Assembly (NCBI RefSeq): GCF_001425755.1
Contig: NZ_LMDH01000001.1
Location: 1,434,060-1,498,059, forward strand
Direction: 5' to 3'
Source: Aeromicrobium sp. Root344
GTDB taxonomy: Bacteria > Actinomycetota > Actinomycetes > Propionibacteriales > Nocardioidaceae
Length of the DNA stretch: 64,000 nucleotides
Part shown: in pieces, positions 41,328 through 50,026 of the stretch
How the letters are laid out: each line of letters starts with the position of its first letter
Numbering within the stretch: position 1 is the first letter of the stretch
Notes under the pieces: generated by a model
What the model saw: only the letters and a program-made list of their open reading frames with translations
Databases searched by the model: none
Told to the model about the DNA's origin: nothing
Made by a program: the position numbers and the translations under genes

Positions 41328-43583
41328 ATGGCACTCACCGAACCCACCACGACGGACCGCATCGACCTCACGATCGGCGGCATGACCTGCGCCTCGTGCG
41401 CGATGCGTATCGAGAAGCGGCTCAACAAGCTCGACGGCGTGACCGCCTCGGTCAACTACGCGACCGAGAAGGCACGCGTCGACGCCTCGGGCCCGATCGA
41501 CCCGGCACTGCTGATCGCCGAGGTCGAGAAGGCCGGCTACACCGCGCACCTGCCCCACCCGGCGCAGGACGACGAGCCGGAGGTCGACGACGACCCCTCC
41601 CGGCCCCTGCTCACCCGATTGCTGATCTCGATCGTCCTGACCGTCCCGGTCATCGCGATGGCCATGGTCCCGGCGCTGCAGTTCACCAGCTGGCAGTGGC
41701 TGTCGCTGACGCTCGCGGCACCGGTCGTGGTGTGGGGCGCCCTGCCGTTCCACGTCGCGGCCTGGACCAACCTGCGTCATGGCGCGGCGACGATGGACAC
41801 GCTGATCTCGGTCGGCACGCTCGCCGCGTTCGGCTGGTCGATCTACGCCCTGTTCTGGGGCACGGCCGGCGAGCCCGGCATGAAGCATCCGTTCGAGCTG
41901 ACGATCTCGCGCATGGACGGCAGCGGCAACATCTACTTCGAGGCCGCGGCCGGCGTCACGACGTTCATCCTCGCCGGGCGCTACTTCGAGGCGCGCTCCA
42001 AGCGACGGGCCGGCTCCGCACTGCGGGCGCTGCTCGCGCTCGGCGCCAAGGAGGTGTCGGTCGTACGCGATGGCGTCGAGGTGCGCGTGCCGACCGAGGA
42101 CCTGCACGTCGGCGACCTCTTCGTCGTACGCCCTGGCGAGAAGATCGCCACCGACGGCGTGATCGAGGACGGCACCTCCGCAGTCGACGCGTCGATGGTG
42201 ACTGGCGAGTCGGTGCCCGCCGAGGTCGTCGCCGGCGATGACGTCGTCGGCGGCACGGTCAACACGAGCGGCCGGCTGACGGTGCGCGCGACGCGCATCG
42301 GGGCCGAGACCCAGCTGGCGCAGATGGCGCAGATGGTCGAGGACGCGCAGAGCGGCAAGGCCCAGGCGCAGCGGCTCGCCGACTCGATCTCAGGCATCTT
42401 CGTCCCGATCGTGATCGCCCTGTCGGTCGGCACGCTCGGCTTCTGGCTCGGCACCGGTGAGGGTGCCACGGCGGCGTTCACCGCTGCCGTCGCGGTGCTG
42501 ATCATCGCCTGCCCGTGCGCGCTGGGGCTGGCCACGCCGACCGCGTTGATGGTCGGCACGGGTCGCGGCGCCCAGCTCGGCATCCTGATCAAAGGCCCCG
42601 AGGTGCTCGAGTCGACCCGCGCGATCGACACCGTCGTGCTCGACAAGACCGGGACCGTCACGAGCGGCCGGATGACGCTGCACGACGTGATCGTCGCAGA
42701 GGGTGAGGACCGCGCCGAGGTGCTCCGCATCGCCGGCGCGCTCGAGGACGCCTCGGAGCACCCCATCGCCCGGGCGATCGCCGAGGCGGCTCGCCGTGAG
42801 GTCGGCTCGTTGCCGGCCGTCGAGGGCTTCAGCAACACCGAAGGGCTCGGCGTGCAGGGAGTCGTCGAGGGCCACGCCGTCGTGGTCGGCCGCGAGGCGT
42901 TCCTCGCCGACTGGTCGCAGCACCTGACGACCGACCTCGTGGGCCCCAAGGCTGACGCGGAGTCCCAAGGACGTACGCCCGTCGTCGTCGGCTGGGACGG
43001 TGCCGTGCGCGGCGTCCTGGTCGTCGCCGACACGATCAAGGAGTCGAGCGCCGAGGCGGTGCGCCAGATCCGCGAGCTCGGGCTGCGTCCCGTGCTGCTG
43101 ACCGGCGACAACGAGCGGGCCGCCCGCAGCGTGGCTGCCGCGGTCGGGATCGACGAGGTCCACGCCGAGGTGCGGCCGGGCGACAAGGTCGACGTCGTCC
43201 GCAGGCTCCAGGCCGAAGGTCGCACCGTCGCCATGGTCGGCGACGGGGTCAACGACGCCGCCGCGTTGGCGCAGTCCGACCTCGGCCTCGCGATGGGCAC
43301 CGGCACCGACGCCGCGATCGAGGCGGCAGACCTGACCCTCGTACGCGGTGACCTGCTGGCCGTGCCCGATGCGATCCGACTGTCCCGCAGGACCTTGGGC
43401 ACGATCAAGGGCAACCTGTTCTGGGCGTTCGCCTACAACGTCGTCGGCATCCCGTTGGCGGCCGCCGGCCTGCTCAATCCCATGCTGGCCGGCGCCGCGA
43501 TGGCGTTCTCGTCGGTGTTCGTCGTGTCCAACAGCCTGCGGCTGCGCGGCTTCAAGACCCTCAACTCGCAAGGAGCGTCATGA
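41328..43583 (+). CDS. copA: Cu(I)-exporting P1B-type ATPase CopA
   Basis: 751 residues: N-terminal HMA domain with GMTCASC (Cys about 19 and 22), eight membrane segments, actuator TGES, the transmembrane CPC motif in IACPCALGL (Cys395, Cys397), the phosphorylated Asp439 in DKTGT, the HP locus [10 protein letters not shown] and the hinge [10 protein letters not shown]. The CPC motif marks the Cu(I)/Ag(I) group. It pumps copper out of the cytoplasm. ATG 41328 overlaps nothing; stop overlaps the DUF4396 start (ATGA). Confidence 0.95.
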   Translation: MALTEPTTTDRIDLTIGGMTCASCAMRIEKRLNKLDGVTASVNYATEKARVDASGPIDPALLIAEVEKAGYTAHLPHPAQDDEPEVDDDPSRPLLTRLLISIVLTVPVIAMAMVPALQFTSWQWLSLTLAAPVVVWGALPFHVAAWTNLRHGAATMDTLISVGTLAAFGWSIYALFWGTAGEPGMKHPFELTISRMDGSGNIYFEAAAGVTTFILAGRYFEARSKRRAGSALRALLALGAKEVSVVRDGVEVRVPTEDLHVGDLFVVRPGEKIATDGVIEDGTSAVDASMVTGESVPAEVVAGDDVVGGTVNTSGRLTVRATRIGAETQLAQMAQMVEDAQSGKAQAQRLADSISGIFVPIVIALSVGTLGFWLGTGEGATAAFTAAVAVLIIACPCALGLATPTALMVGTGRGAQLGILIKGPEVLESTRAIDTVVLDKTGTVTSGRMTLHDVIVAEGEDRAEVLRIAGALEDASEHPIARAIAEAARREVGSLPAVEGFSNTEGLGVQGVVEGHAVVVGREAFLADWSQHLTTDLVGPKADAESQGRTPVVVGWDGAVRGVLVVADTIKESSAEAVRQIRELGLRPVLLTGDNERAARSVAAAVGIDEVHAEVRPGDKVDVVRRLQAEGRTVAMVGDGVNDAAALAQSDLGLAMGTGTDAAIEAADLTLVRGDLLAVPDAIRLSRRTLGTIKGNLFWAFAYNVVGIPLAAAGLLNPMLAGAAMAFSSVFVVSNSLRLRGFKTLNSQGAS

Positions 43584-44074
43584 GCGACCACGAGCACCAC
43601 GAGCACCACGAACACCACCACGACATGGCGATGACGGGTCGCGCGCTGACCCGCAGCGCGATCTCCGCGACGATCCACTGCCTCACCGGCTGTGCGATCG
43701 GCGAGGTCCTCGGCATGGTCATCGGCACGGCGTTCGGCCTGCACAACGTCACCACGATCATCCTGTCGATCGCCCTGGCGTTCTTCTTCGGCTACTCCCT
43801 GACGATCCGCCCGGTGCTCGCCGCGGGCATCCCGTTCGCCGGCGCGATCAAGGTCGCCCTCGCCGCCGACACGGTGTCGATCCTGACGATGGAGCTCATC
43901 GACAACACCGTGATCGTCGCGGTGCCCGGAGCGATGGACGCCGGGCTGGCGAGCCTCCTGTTCTGGGGCAGCCTCGCGTTCTCCCTCGTCGTCGCGTTCC
44001 TCGTGACGGTGCCGGTCAACCGCTGGCTGATCGGACGCGGCAAGGGCCACGCGGTGATGCACGACTACCACTGA
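43580..44074 (+). CDS. DUF4396 membrane protein with His-rich N-terminus
   Basis: 164 residues with about four membrane segments. The N-terminus is a histidine cluster ([12 protein letters not shown]), and the core [27 protein letters not shown] matches DUF4396, a family that recurs in copper operons. The cysteines and histidines suggest metal binding in or near the membrane; the function is not known. It overlaps copA by 4 nt, so belongs to the operon. Confidence 0.82.
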   Translation: MSDHEHHEHHEHHHDMAMTGRALTRSAISATIHCLTGCAIGEVLGMVIGTAFGLHNVTTIILSIALAFFFGYSLTIRPVLAAGIPFAGAIKVALAADTVSILTMELIDNTVIVAVPGAMDAGLASLLFWGSLAFSLVVAFLVTVPVNRWLIGRGKGHAVMHDYH

Positions 44075-44076
44075 CC

Positions 44077-44082
44077 TACCCT
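44077..44082 (+). promoter_or_regulatory. -10 hexamer of the thioesterase gene (leaderless)
   Basis: TACCCT ends 7 nt before ATG 44090, giving the gene its own start even though it lies only 15 nt behind the copper operon. Confidence 0.4.
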
Positions 44083-44089
44083 CGAACGC

Positions 44090-44521
44090 ATGACTCAGAT
44101 CCCCGGCCTGGACGGCGTGCTCGGCGTCGAGCACCTCGAGGCGAGCGCCGACAAGGTCGTCGTACGCTTCACGATCGGCGAGCACCACCTGCAGCCGTTC
44201 GGCATCCCCCACGGCGGCGTCTATTGCGCGGTGCACGAATCCACCGCCAGCATCGCGGGACAGGTGTGGCTCGGCGACAAGGGCATCGTGGTCGGCACCA
44301 ACAACTCGACCGACTTCCTCCGCCAGGCCAAGGTCGGCGACACCATCACGGTCACCGCGTCCCCGATCCACCGCGGCCGGAGCCAGCAGCTGTGGCACCT
44401 CGACTCGGTCGACCAGGACGGCCGGCTCATCGCCCAGGGCCAGGTGCGGCTCGCCAACCTGGACCAGCAGATGCCGCCCGAGGCGTTGGCCCGATTCACC
44501 GGGTCGCTCCCGCAGGGCTGA
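44090..44521 (+). CDS. PaaI-family hotdog thioesterase
   Basis: 143 residues with the hotdog fold. FGIPHGGVYCAVHESTAS carries the HGG motif of the PaaI group, followed by GTNNSTDFLRQAKVGDTITVTA. These enzymes hydrolyse acyl- or aryl-CoA thioesters in the cytoplasm. Acyl substrate unknown. One base separates its stop from the nucleoside hydrolase start. Confidence 0.85.
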   Translation: MTQIPGLDGVLGVEHLEASADKVVVRFTIGEHHLQPFGIPHGGVYCAVHESTASIAGQVWLGDKGIVVGTNNSTDFLRQAKVGDTITVTASPIHRGRSQQLWHLDSVDQDGRLIAQGQVRLANLDQQMPPEALARFTGSLPQG

Positions 44522-44522
44522 C

Positions 44523-45443
44523 ATGCCGCGCCGGGTGGTTCTCGACTGCGACACGGGGACCGACGACGCGATCGCCATCATGCTGGCCGCCGCTCGGCCG
44601 GAGCTCGACCTGGTGGCGGTCACCGCGGTCTGGGGCAACCATGCCGTCGAGCACACCGCCGACAACTCGCGGCGAGTCCTCGACCTGATCGGCCGCGGCG
44701 ACATCCCCGTGTACGCCGGGCGCGGCGCACCGGTCGATCCACCGAAGGGCGCGCCGGCGTCGAAGGGCAGCCCCGAGGCGGACGTCCTCCCGCTCCCGCC
44801 GCCGACCCAGCAGGTCGAGTCCAGGGACGCCGTCGAGTGGCTCGTCGAGACCGCCCGCGCGTCGACCCAGCGCTTCACCCTCGTGCCGACCGGGTCGCTC
44901 TCGAACGTCGCCTCCGCGGTCGCGGCCGATCCGTCGTTCGTCGAGGCGGTCGACGAGCTCGTCGTGATGGGAGGCGTCATCGACCGCGACGGGCTGCTGC
45001 CCGACATCGAGACGAATGTCGGCAACGACCCAGAGGCCGCGCTGCGCGTGCTCGACGCCGGGTTCGATCGGCTGACCATGGTGCCGCTCGACGCGACCTA
45101 TCGAGCGACGGTCACCGTCGAGCAGTGCGCGACCCTGCGCACGGTGAGCCGGGCCGGAGCGGTCGCCGCCGACTTCATCGAGCAGCGCATCGAGCGCTAT
45201 CGCCGGCTGCCGGCGATGGCGGGCCGTGCTGCGGCGCCGGTGCACGACGCGCTGACGATCGCCCACCTCGTCGACTCGACGGTGGTCACGCTCCAGCGCG
45301 CGAGCGTACGGGTCCACACCGGCGACTCGCCGACCCGCGGGCGTACCGACATCACGGTCGGGACCGGAGACGTGCGGGTCGCGGTCGACGCAGACGCATC
45401 GCGCTTCTTCGACCTCCTGCACGAGTCGCTCGCCCAGCTGTGA
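44523..45443 (+). CDS. Inosine-uridine preferring nucleoside hydrolase
   Basis: 306 residues. The calcium-binding aspartate cluster DCDTGTDDA (about 8-16) and the GVIDRDG and ETNVGNDPEAA segments are hallmarks of the IUNH family, which split the N-glycosidic bond of ribonucleosides. VHDALTIAHLVD near the end contributes a further active-site residue. Substrate specificity is not clear. It is co-oriented and almost continuous with the thioesterase gene. The tandem repeat follows right after the stop. Confidence 0.85.
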   Translation: MPRRVVLDCDTGTDDAIAIMLAAARPELDLVAVTAVWGNHAVEHTADNSRRVLDLIGRGDIPVYAGRGAPVDPPKGAPASKGSPEADVLPLPPPTQQVESRDAVEWLVETARASTQRFTLVPTGSLSNVASAVAADPSFVEAVDELVVMGGVIDRDGLLPDIETNVGNDPEAALRVLDAGFDRLTMVPLDATYRATVTVEQCATLRTVSRAGAVAADFIEQRIERYRRLPAMAGRAAAPVHDALTIAHLVDSTVVTLQRASVRVHTGDSPTRGRTDITVGTGDVRVAVDADASRFFDLLHESLAQL

Positions 45444-45560
45444 GGCGGTGACCCAGGTCGTACGCGCGGTGCTGCGGTTCGACCCAGCCCACCGCGCTGG
45501 GGGTGGCGGTGACCCAGGTCGTACGCGCGGTGCTGCGGTTCGACCCAGCCCACCGCGCTG
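45444..45560. repeat. Perfect tandem 56-bp repeat, each unit a hairpin
   Basis: Bases 45444-45499 and 45505-45560 are identical over 56 bp, separated by GGGGT (period 61). Each unit contains GCGCGGTG and its complement CACCGCGC around a 18-nt loop, so each can form a stem. It begins with the base after the nucleoside hydrolase stop. It may serve as a double terminator or be a recent tandem duplication of a palindromic unit. Confidence 0.85.
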
Positions 45561-45610
45561 AGCCGATCTCACCAGATGTCCTCGTCGGCGGACGGGTCGC
45601 GGTCGCACGG

Positions 45611-45616
45611 TAGACT
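45611..45616 (+). promoter_or_regulatory. -10 of the serA transcript
   Basis: TAGACT, identical to the rpsF -10, ends 5 nt before the first paired base of the riboswitch; a start near 45622 would begin the RNA at stem P1. Confidence 0.5.
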
Positions 45617-45620
45617 CGTC

Positions 45621-45704
45621 GCAGTCGGTCGCGACTGGCGTTGAGGTGGGTACCACCGGGGAGCGACTGCAGAAACCGGACATCGGGACCGTTCGCCTGG
45701 GCCC
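45621..45704 (+). ncRNA. ZTP riboswitch (pfl motif)
   Basis: The conserved blocks of the pfl/ZTP aptamer are all present in order: GCGACTGGCG (45631-45640), the hairpin GGTGG-GTA-CCACC (45645-45657), GGGGAGCGAC (45658-45667) and, after a 26-nt variable arm, CGCCTGGGC (45694-45702). P1 pairs GCAGTCG (45621-45627) with CGACTGC (45664-45670), and GGCG can pair with CGCC as the known pseudoknot. The aptamer senses ZTP/ZMP, an alarm signal of one-carbon/folate shortage, and turns on the gene behind it. Confidence 0.88.
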
Positions 45705-45707
45705 CAC

Positions 45708-45727
45708 GTCAGCCGTGCATTGCTGAC
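45708..45727 (+). promoter_or_regulatory. Hairpin between ZTP riboswitch and serA ribosome site
   Basis: GTCAGC (45708-45713) and GCTGAC (45722-45727) form a 6-bp stem one base before the GGAGG at 45729. It is the likely expression platform acting on translation. Confidence 0.4.
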
Positions 45728-45741
45728 TGGAGGCAACCGAG

Positions 45742-46998
45742 ATGATGATGACCATGACGACCACTGACCCCTTCCCCACGTCCTTGCTGGGCGACGAGGA
45801 CGTACGCGTCCTGCTGCTCGAGAACATCCACGTCGACGGGGCGGACTTCCTGCGCGGCAAGGGCTACCAGGTCGAGACCCGCGACGGCGCGCTCGGCGAG
45901 GACGAGCTGATCGAGGCGATCCAGGGCGTGCACCTGCTCGGGATCCGCTCGACGACCTACATCACCGAGAAGGTCCTCGACGCCGCTCCCGACCTGATCG
46001 CGATCGGTGCGTTCTGCATCGGCACCAACCAGATCGACCTCAAGGCGACGACCGAGCGGGGCATCGCGGTGTTCAACGCGCCCTACTCCAACACCCGCAG
46101 CGTCGTCGAGCTCGCGATCGCCGAGATCATCTCGCTGGCCCGCCGGCTGCACGAGAAGTCGACCGACATGCACAACGGCGTCTGGAACAAGTCGGCCGCC
46201 GGCAGCCACGAGGTCCGCGGCCGCACGCTCGGCATCGTCGGCTACGGCAACATCGGCAGCCAGCTGTCGGTCATCGCCGAGGCGTTGGGCTTCAAGGTCG
46301 TGTTCTACGACATCGACGACAAGCTCGCGCTCGGCAACGCCAAGCGCTGCTCGACGATCGAGGAGCTGCTGCAGACCTCGGACGTCGTGACGCTGCACGT
46401 CGACGGTCGCCCCGGCAACGCCGGGCTGTTCGGCGCCGAGGAGATGGCGCAGATGAAGCCGCGCTCGCTGTTCCTCAACCTGTCCCGCGGCATCGCGGTC
46501 GACACCGCCGCACTGCGCCAGCACATCGAGTCGGGCCACATCGCCGGTGCCGCGCTCGACGTCTTCCCGGTCGAGCCCAAGCGTCAGGGCGACCCGTTCG
46601 AGTCCGACCTGCGCGGCCTGCCCAACGTGATCCTCACGCCGCACGTCGGCGGATCGACTGAGGAGGCGCAGCAGGACATCGGTCGTTTCGTCGCCTCCAA
46701 GCTGCGGTCGTACGCGTCGGCCGGCAGCACGTCGCTCAGCGTCAACCTGCCGGAGATCAACCTGCCGTCCGACGCGACGAAGCATCGCCTGGCTCTGGTG
46801 CACCGCAACCACCCGGGCGTCCTCGCGACGATCAACGGCCTCCTCGGTGAGCACGAGGTCAACATCGAGGCCCAGTCGCTGTCGACGCGCGGCGAGCTGG
46901 GCTACGTGCTCACCGACGTCGCGGCCGAGGTCGGCCCCGACGTGCTCAAGGAGCTTGCGGGCCTGCCCGAGACCGTACGGCTCCGCCAGCTCAGCTGA
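45742..46998 (+). CDS. serA: D-3-phosphoglycerate dehydrogenase
   Basis: 418 residues of the E. coli-like SerA type: the catalytic/nucleotide domains with GIVGYGNIGSQLSVIAEALGF (NAD site), the Arg/Glu/His active-site segments ending LTPHVGGST, and a C-terminal ACT domain (LALVHRNHPGVLATINGLLGEHEVNIEAQSLSTRG) that binds serine as feedback inhibitor. It oxidises 3-phosphoglycerate, the first step to serine, which supplies glycine and the C1 units of folate. GGAGG lies 8 nt before the first of several ATGs (45742). The ZTP riboswitch upstream ties serine supply to purine/folate state. Confidence 0.95.
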   Translation: MMMTMTTTDPFPTSLLGDEDVRVLLLENIHVDGADFLRGKGYQVETRDGALGEDELIEAIQGVHLLGIRSTTYITEKVLDAAPDLIAIGAFCIGTNQIDLKATTERGIAVFNAPYSNTRSVVELAIAEIISLARRLHEKSTDMHNGVWNKSAAGSHEVRGRTLGIVGYGNIGSQLSVIAEALGFKVVFYDIDDKLALGNAKRCSTIEELLQTSDVVTLHVDGRPGNAGLFGAEEMAQMKPRSLFLNLSRGIAVDTAALRQHIESGHIAGAALDVFPVEPKRQGDPFESDLRGLPNVILTPHVGGSTEEAQQDIGRFVASKLRSYASAGSTSLSVNLPEINLPSDATKHRLALVHRNHPGVLATINGLLGEHEVNIEAQSLSTRGELGYVLTDVAAEVGPDVLKELAGLPETVRLRQLS

Positions 46999-47098
46999 TC
47001 CAGACGCATTGTCATGTTCGGGTGAGAAATCGCCCGTGACGGTGCCGATGTCGGTAGGTTGGGCTCGGCCTGCCCACCAAACCATGAAGGACACACCC

Positions 47099-47545
47099 AT
47101 GACCGACCCCAACTTCCCTCCTGGAGCCCAGCCTGTCGGCGCCGGGTTCCACTTCGACCAGGCCAGCGGCCTCGTGCTGCCCGACGGGGTCGAGCTCGCC
47201 TCGCACGGTCGGCGCATCGGCGCCTACTTCCTCGCGATCCCGCTCATGCTCGTGACCCTCGTCATCGGCTACCTGATCTGGGGCCTGATCGCGTGGGGCA
47301 AGGGCACGTCGCCTGCGCTGCAGGTGCTCGGCATGAAGGTCTACCGTCCCGACCAGCGCCAGACCGCCACGTTCGGCCCGATGGCGCTGCGCAACATCGT
47401 CGGTGGGATCGCGCAGGGAATCCTCTCGGTCATCACGCTGCTGGTGTCGTTCATCCTGTTCCTGACGCGCCCCGACCGTCGCTCGCTACCCGACCTCATC
47501 GCGAGCACCGTCGTGGTGCACGACCCCAACAAGGTCCTCGGCTGA
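47099..47545 (+). CDS. RDD-family membrane protein
   Basis: 148 residues. A polar Pro/Gly-rich start is followed by the RDD domain: SHGRRIGAYFLAIPLMLVTLVIGYLIWGLI (Arg-Arg and first segment) and QVLGMKVYRPDQRQTATFGPMALRNIVGGI. Two to three membrane segments; the closing RPDRRSLPDLIASTVVV is typical. RDD proteins have been linked to transport and to membrane stress. ATG 47099 with GAAGGA upstream is favoured over ATG 47084. Confidence 0.85.
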   Translation: MTDPNFPPGAQPVGAGFHFDQASGLVLPDGVELASHGRRIGAYFLAIPLMLVTLVIGYLIWGLIAWGKGTSPALQVLGMKVYRPDQRQTATFGPMALRNIVGGIAQGILSVITLLVSFILFLTRPDRRSLPDLIASTVVVHDPNKVLG

Positions 47546-47557
47546 CCTGCAAAGCCA

Positions 47558-47590
47558 AACGCCCCGATCCGCGACGCGGGTCGGGGCGTT
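47558..47590. terminator. Bidirectional hairpin terminator between convergent genes
   Basis: AACGCCCCGA and TCGGGGCGTT form a perfect 10-bp stem that continues inward through CCGC/GCGG to a 3-nt loop. It lies between the RDD and DUF4389 genes and has A and T runs at its outer ends in both directions. Confidence 0.8.
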
Positions 47591-47601
47591 CGCATGTGCC
47601 G

Positions 47602-48204
47602 CTACTCGAAGCTGAAGGGCGGGTACTCGTCGGTCAGCAGATACATGTACGCGTTGAGCCGGGTGGTCCAACGCGTGAGGCCGATGACGAAGTTGCGCAG
47701 CCCGGTCGGCCACGCGCCGGTGAACAGGACCGCGAACCAGGCAATGAGGTAGACGATGAACGCCACGAGCCCCAGCACCATCAGCACGATGAAGTGCGGA
47801 ATGGCCAGCAGCAGGCGGAAGAAGATCGTCAGGCGGTTCCGGCCGTCGGTCTCGGGCCGGTAGTCGACCCGAACCCGTGGATCGTCGCCCGGGTCGGCCA
47901 GCGTTGTGGCGAACGAGAACGGCGGGTACTCCTCCTTGAGGAAGGAGGCGTAGACCTGGGCTCGGGTGTTGTAGCGCAGGCACATCGCGATGACGCCGAG
48001 GATGCCCTCGGGAACCTTCGCCGTGAAGACGCCGAGGATCCACGCCACGAAGGCCAGGATCTCGGCCACGACGCCGAGCACGTAGGCGATGATCAGGTGC
48101 GGGATGGCGAGGATGATGTTGCCGATGACGCGCCAACGGGCGATCTTGTCGGGCGGGTCGAACGTGAAGGTCGCGGGATAACCGCCAGCAGTGGGAGTGG
48201 TCAT
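47602..48204 (-). CDS. DUF4389 membrane protein
   Basis: 200 residues with about four membrane segments in two similar halves: the pattern RWRVIGNIILAIPHLIIAYVL...FSFATTL recurs as RLTIFFRLLLAIPHFIVLMVL...YPPFSFE. The duplicated EYPPFSF ending is characteristic of DUF4389. The function is unknown. GGAGG is near ATG 48204. Confidence 0.85.
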   Translation of the reverse strand: MTTPTAGGYPATFTFDPPDKIARWRVIGNIILAIPHLIIAYVLGVVAEILAFVAWILGVFTAKVPEGILGVIAMCLRYNTRAQVYASFLKEEYPPFSFATTLADPGDDPRVRVDYRPETDGRNRLTIFFRLLLAIPHFIVLMVLGLVAFIVYLIAWFAVLFTGAWPTGLRNFVIGLTRWTTRLNAYMYLLTDEYPPFSFE

Positions 48205-48317
48205 GAGTCCTCCGGTACGAGATGGACTGATTCGTTGTCAGAGTAGGGCACTGGCGCGACAGCCGCTCGCATGTGAGAGACGACCGGGAACGACCATTCC
48301 GCCCGCCATTTCACTGG

Positions 48318-49127
48318 TCAGGCCGGTGCGGTCGTCCCGTTGAGCGCGGCGAGCGTCTCGGCGCAGCCGGCCTCGAGCTTGACGGTGGCGAGGTCGTCGC
48401 CGCGCGTCGTGCCCCGGTTGATGATGGCGATGGGGATGCTGCGCTTGTGGGCGGCGCGTACGAAGCGCAGTCCGGACATCACCTGCAGCGACGAGCCGAG
48501 CACGACGAGCGCCTCCGCCTCGGCGACCAGGGCGTACGACCGCTCGACTCGCTCCTTGGGCACGTTCTCGCCGAAGAACACGACGTCGGGCTTGAGGTCT
48601 CCGCCGCACGTACGGCACTCCGCGACGCGGAAGTCCGCCGTGTCGTCGAGCACGACGTCGCCGTCGGGCGCCACCTCGCCGACCCGGGACTCGTAGCCGG
48701 GATTGAGCTGCGACAGTCGCGCATGCAGGTCGGATCGCGGGGTCACCTCGCGGCACTGCAGGCAGATGACCCGGTCGATGCGGCCGTGCAGGTCGATGAC
48801 GTCGCGGTGGCCGGCTCGCTCGTGCAGCCCGTCGACGTTCTGCGTGATGAGCCCGGTGAGCCGGCCCTGCCGCTCGAGCTCGACCAGGGCGCGATGCGTG
48901 GCGTTGGGCTCGGCTCCGCGCATCCGGCTCCAGCCCACGTGGGCGCGGGCCCAGTAGCGCTGCCGACCTTCGGGCGTACGGACGAAGTCCTGGTACGTCA
49001 TGGGGGTCCGCACCGGTGAGCCAGGCCCGCGGTAGTCGGGGATGCCCGAGTCGGTCGACACTCCGGCGCCCGTGAGCACGAGCCACCGTCGATCGCCGAG
49101 GACGTCCTGGACCGTGCGCTGTTCCAC
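48318..49127 (-). CDS. Sir2-family NAD-dependent protein deacetylase
   Basis: 269 residues. LTGAGVSTDSGIPDYRG (NAD site), ITQNVDGLHERAG with the catalytic region and HG (His about 115), and two CxxC pairs (CLQC, CRTC) for the structural zinc are all visible. It removes acyl groups from lysines using NAD. Class cannot be told with certainty. GTG 49127 is chosen because TACGCT ends 7 nt upstream, a leaderless start; a longer frame has no support. Confidence 0.92.
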   Translation of the reverse strand: MEQRTVQDVLGDRRWLVLTGAGVSTDSGIPDYRGPGSPVRTPMTYQDFVRTPEGRQRYWARAHVGWSRMRGAEPNATHRALVELERQGRLTGLITQNVDGLHERAGHRDVIDLHGRIDRVICLQCREVTPRSDLHARLSQLNPGYESRVGEVAPDGDVVLDDTADFRVAECRTCGGDLKPDVVFFGENVPKERVERSYALVAEAEALVVLGSSLQVMSGLRFVRAAHKRSIPIAIINRGTTRGDDLATVKLEAGCAETLAALNGTTAPA

Positions 49128-49134
49128 GCCGTCA

Positions 49135-49140
49135 AGCGTA
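49135..49140 (-). promoter_or_regulatory. -10 hexamer of the sirtuin gene (leaderless)
   Basis: TACGCT on the minus strand ends 7 nt before GTG 49127. Confidence 0.45.
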
Positions 49141-49283
49141 CGTTCCCGGTGCGTGCGGGTTCGAAGCCTTGTGCAGGTTCCGCAGAGCGAAAACCTGTCT
49201 TGCGCTTCAAAGGCCGGGCTGCGGGTAGTCCGGAGATGAAACAGGGTCGGCGTCCGCCGGCTGGGGGGAGATAGGAAACCGCT

Positions 49284-49439
49284 GTGATCATTCTCGGAGT
49301 CATTCTCTTGATCCTGGGAGCAGTGCTCAACGTCGCCATCCTCTACACGATCGGCATCATCTTGATCGTGGTCGGGGCGGTCCTGTGGCTGCTGGGTTCG
49401 ATGGACCGCGGCATCGGCGGTCGAAGACACTTCTACTGA
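49284..49439 (+). CDS. Small DUF6131-like membrane protein
   Basis: 51 residues from GTG 49284, too short for usual gene finders. It is one long hydrophobic hairpin (IILGVILLILGAVLNVAILYTIGIILIVVGAVLWLLGS) and a short basic tail (GGRRHFY). This matches DUF6131 proteins of actinobacteria. GGGGGAG/AGGAAACC lies upstream and a very strong terminator follows directly, so it is a monocistronic unit. The function is unknown; related proteins are often abundant under stress. Confidence 0.75.
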   Translation: MIILGVILLILGAVLNVAILYTIGIILIVVGAVLWLLGSMDRGIGGRRHFY

Positions 49440-49445
49440 CAAGAC

Positions 49446-49473
49446 GGGGTCGTCACCTTCGGGTGGCGGCCCC
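49446..49473 (+). terminator. Terminator with TTCG tetraloop
   Basis: A 12-bp stem (GGGGTCGTCACC with GGTGGCGGCCCC, two G-T pairs) closed by TTCG, extended by one C-G pair, starts 6 nt after the stop and is followed by CCCCTTTG. Confidence 0.85.
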
Positions 49474-49485
49474 GCCCCTTTGTGG

Positions 49486-50010
49486 TCAGCCGGCCAGCTC
49501 GACGAGCTTCCTGACGGTGTTGAGGTTGCGCGCCGTGCCGGGCACCTTGAGCGCGCGGCCGATCGAGTCGGCCTTCATCTCGGGCCGACCCGCCCCGTTG
49601 GCGTAGCGGATGTGCATCTCGGTGCCGATGACCTGCCACTGGTCGTCGCCGGTCTCGTACGTCTCGGCCTTCGCGATCGCTGCAGCGGTGGGCTTGCCGG
49701 CGAGGAACGAGACGTAGGAGTACTTCGGCTCCGTCACCTCGAACGGGTGCGCCTCGAGCGCCTTGCCGACCTGCGCCGGTGTGCGGGAGATGACGTCACG
49801 GAACCAGCCGTAGCGCTTCTCGATCGCCTGCTCGAGGGCCCGGTCGAAGTCGGCGCCCCGGCCCGGCACGTCAGCGATGAGATTGCCCGACGCGATGTAG
49901 GTCTGGACGTCGGTGGCTCCGAGATCGGTCGCGATCTCGCGCAGCTCGGCCATGGGCAGCTGGGTCCCACCGACGTTGACGGCGCGCAGCAGGACGATGC
50001 GGGTGCTCAC
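49486..50010 (-). CDS. DUF1697 protein
   Basis: 174 residues of DUF1697: the N-terminal VLLRAVNVGGTQLPMAELREIATDLGATDVQTYIASGN is nearly diagnostic (LLRGVNVGG...NVKTYIQSGN in other members). It is a small soluble alpha/beta protein of unknown role. Start GTG 50010. Confidence 0.88.
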   Translation of the reverse strand: MSTRIVLLRAVNVGGTQLPMAELREIATDLGATDVQTYIASGNLIADVPGRGADFDRALEQAIEKRYGWFRDVISRTPAQVGKALEAHPFEVTEPKYSYVSFLAGKPTAAAIAKAETYETGDDQWQVIGTEMHIRYANGAGRPEMKADSIGRALKVPGTARNLNTVRKLVELAG

Positions 50011-50026
50011 CGGGCCAGTATGTCGC

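Noticed and set aside
45470-45500. tRNA remnant suggested by GGTTCGA in the tandem repeat
   Set aside because: No acceptor, D or anticodon arms can be drawn; the match is only the T-loop heptamer.
45641-45667. T-box antiterminator (TGGGTACCACCG resembles TGGNACCGCG)
   Set aside because: The surrounding blocks match the ZTP aptamer in order and spacing, and no specifier stem is seen.
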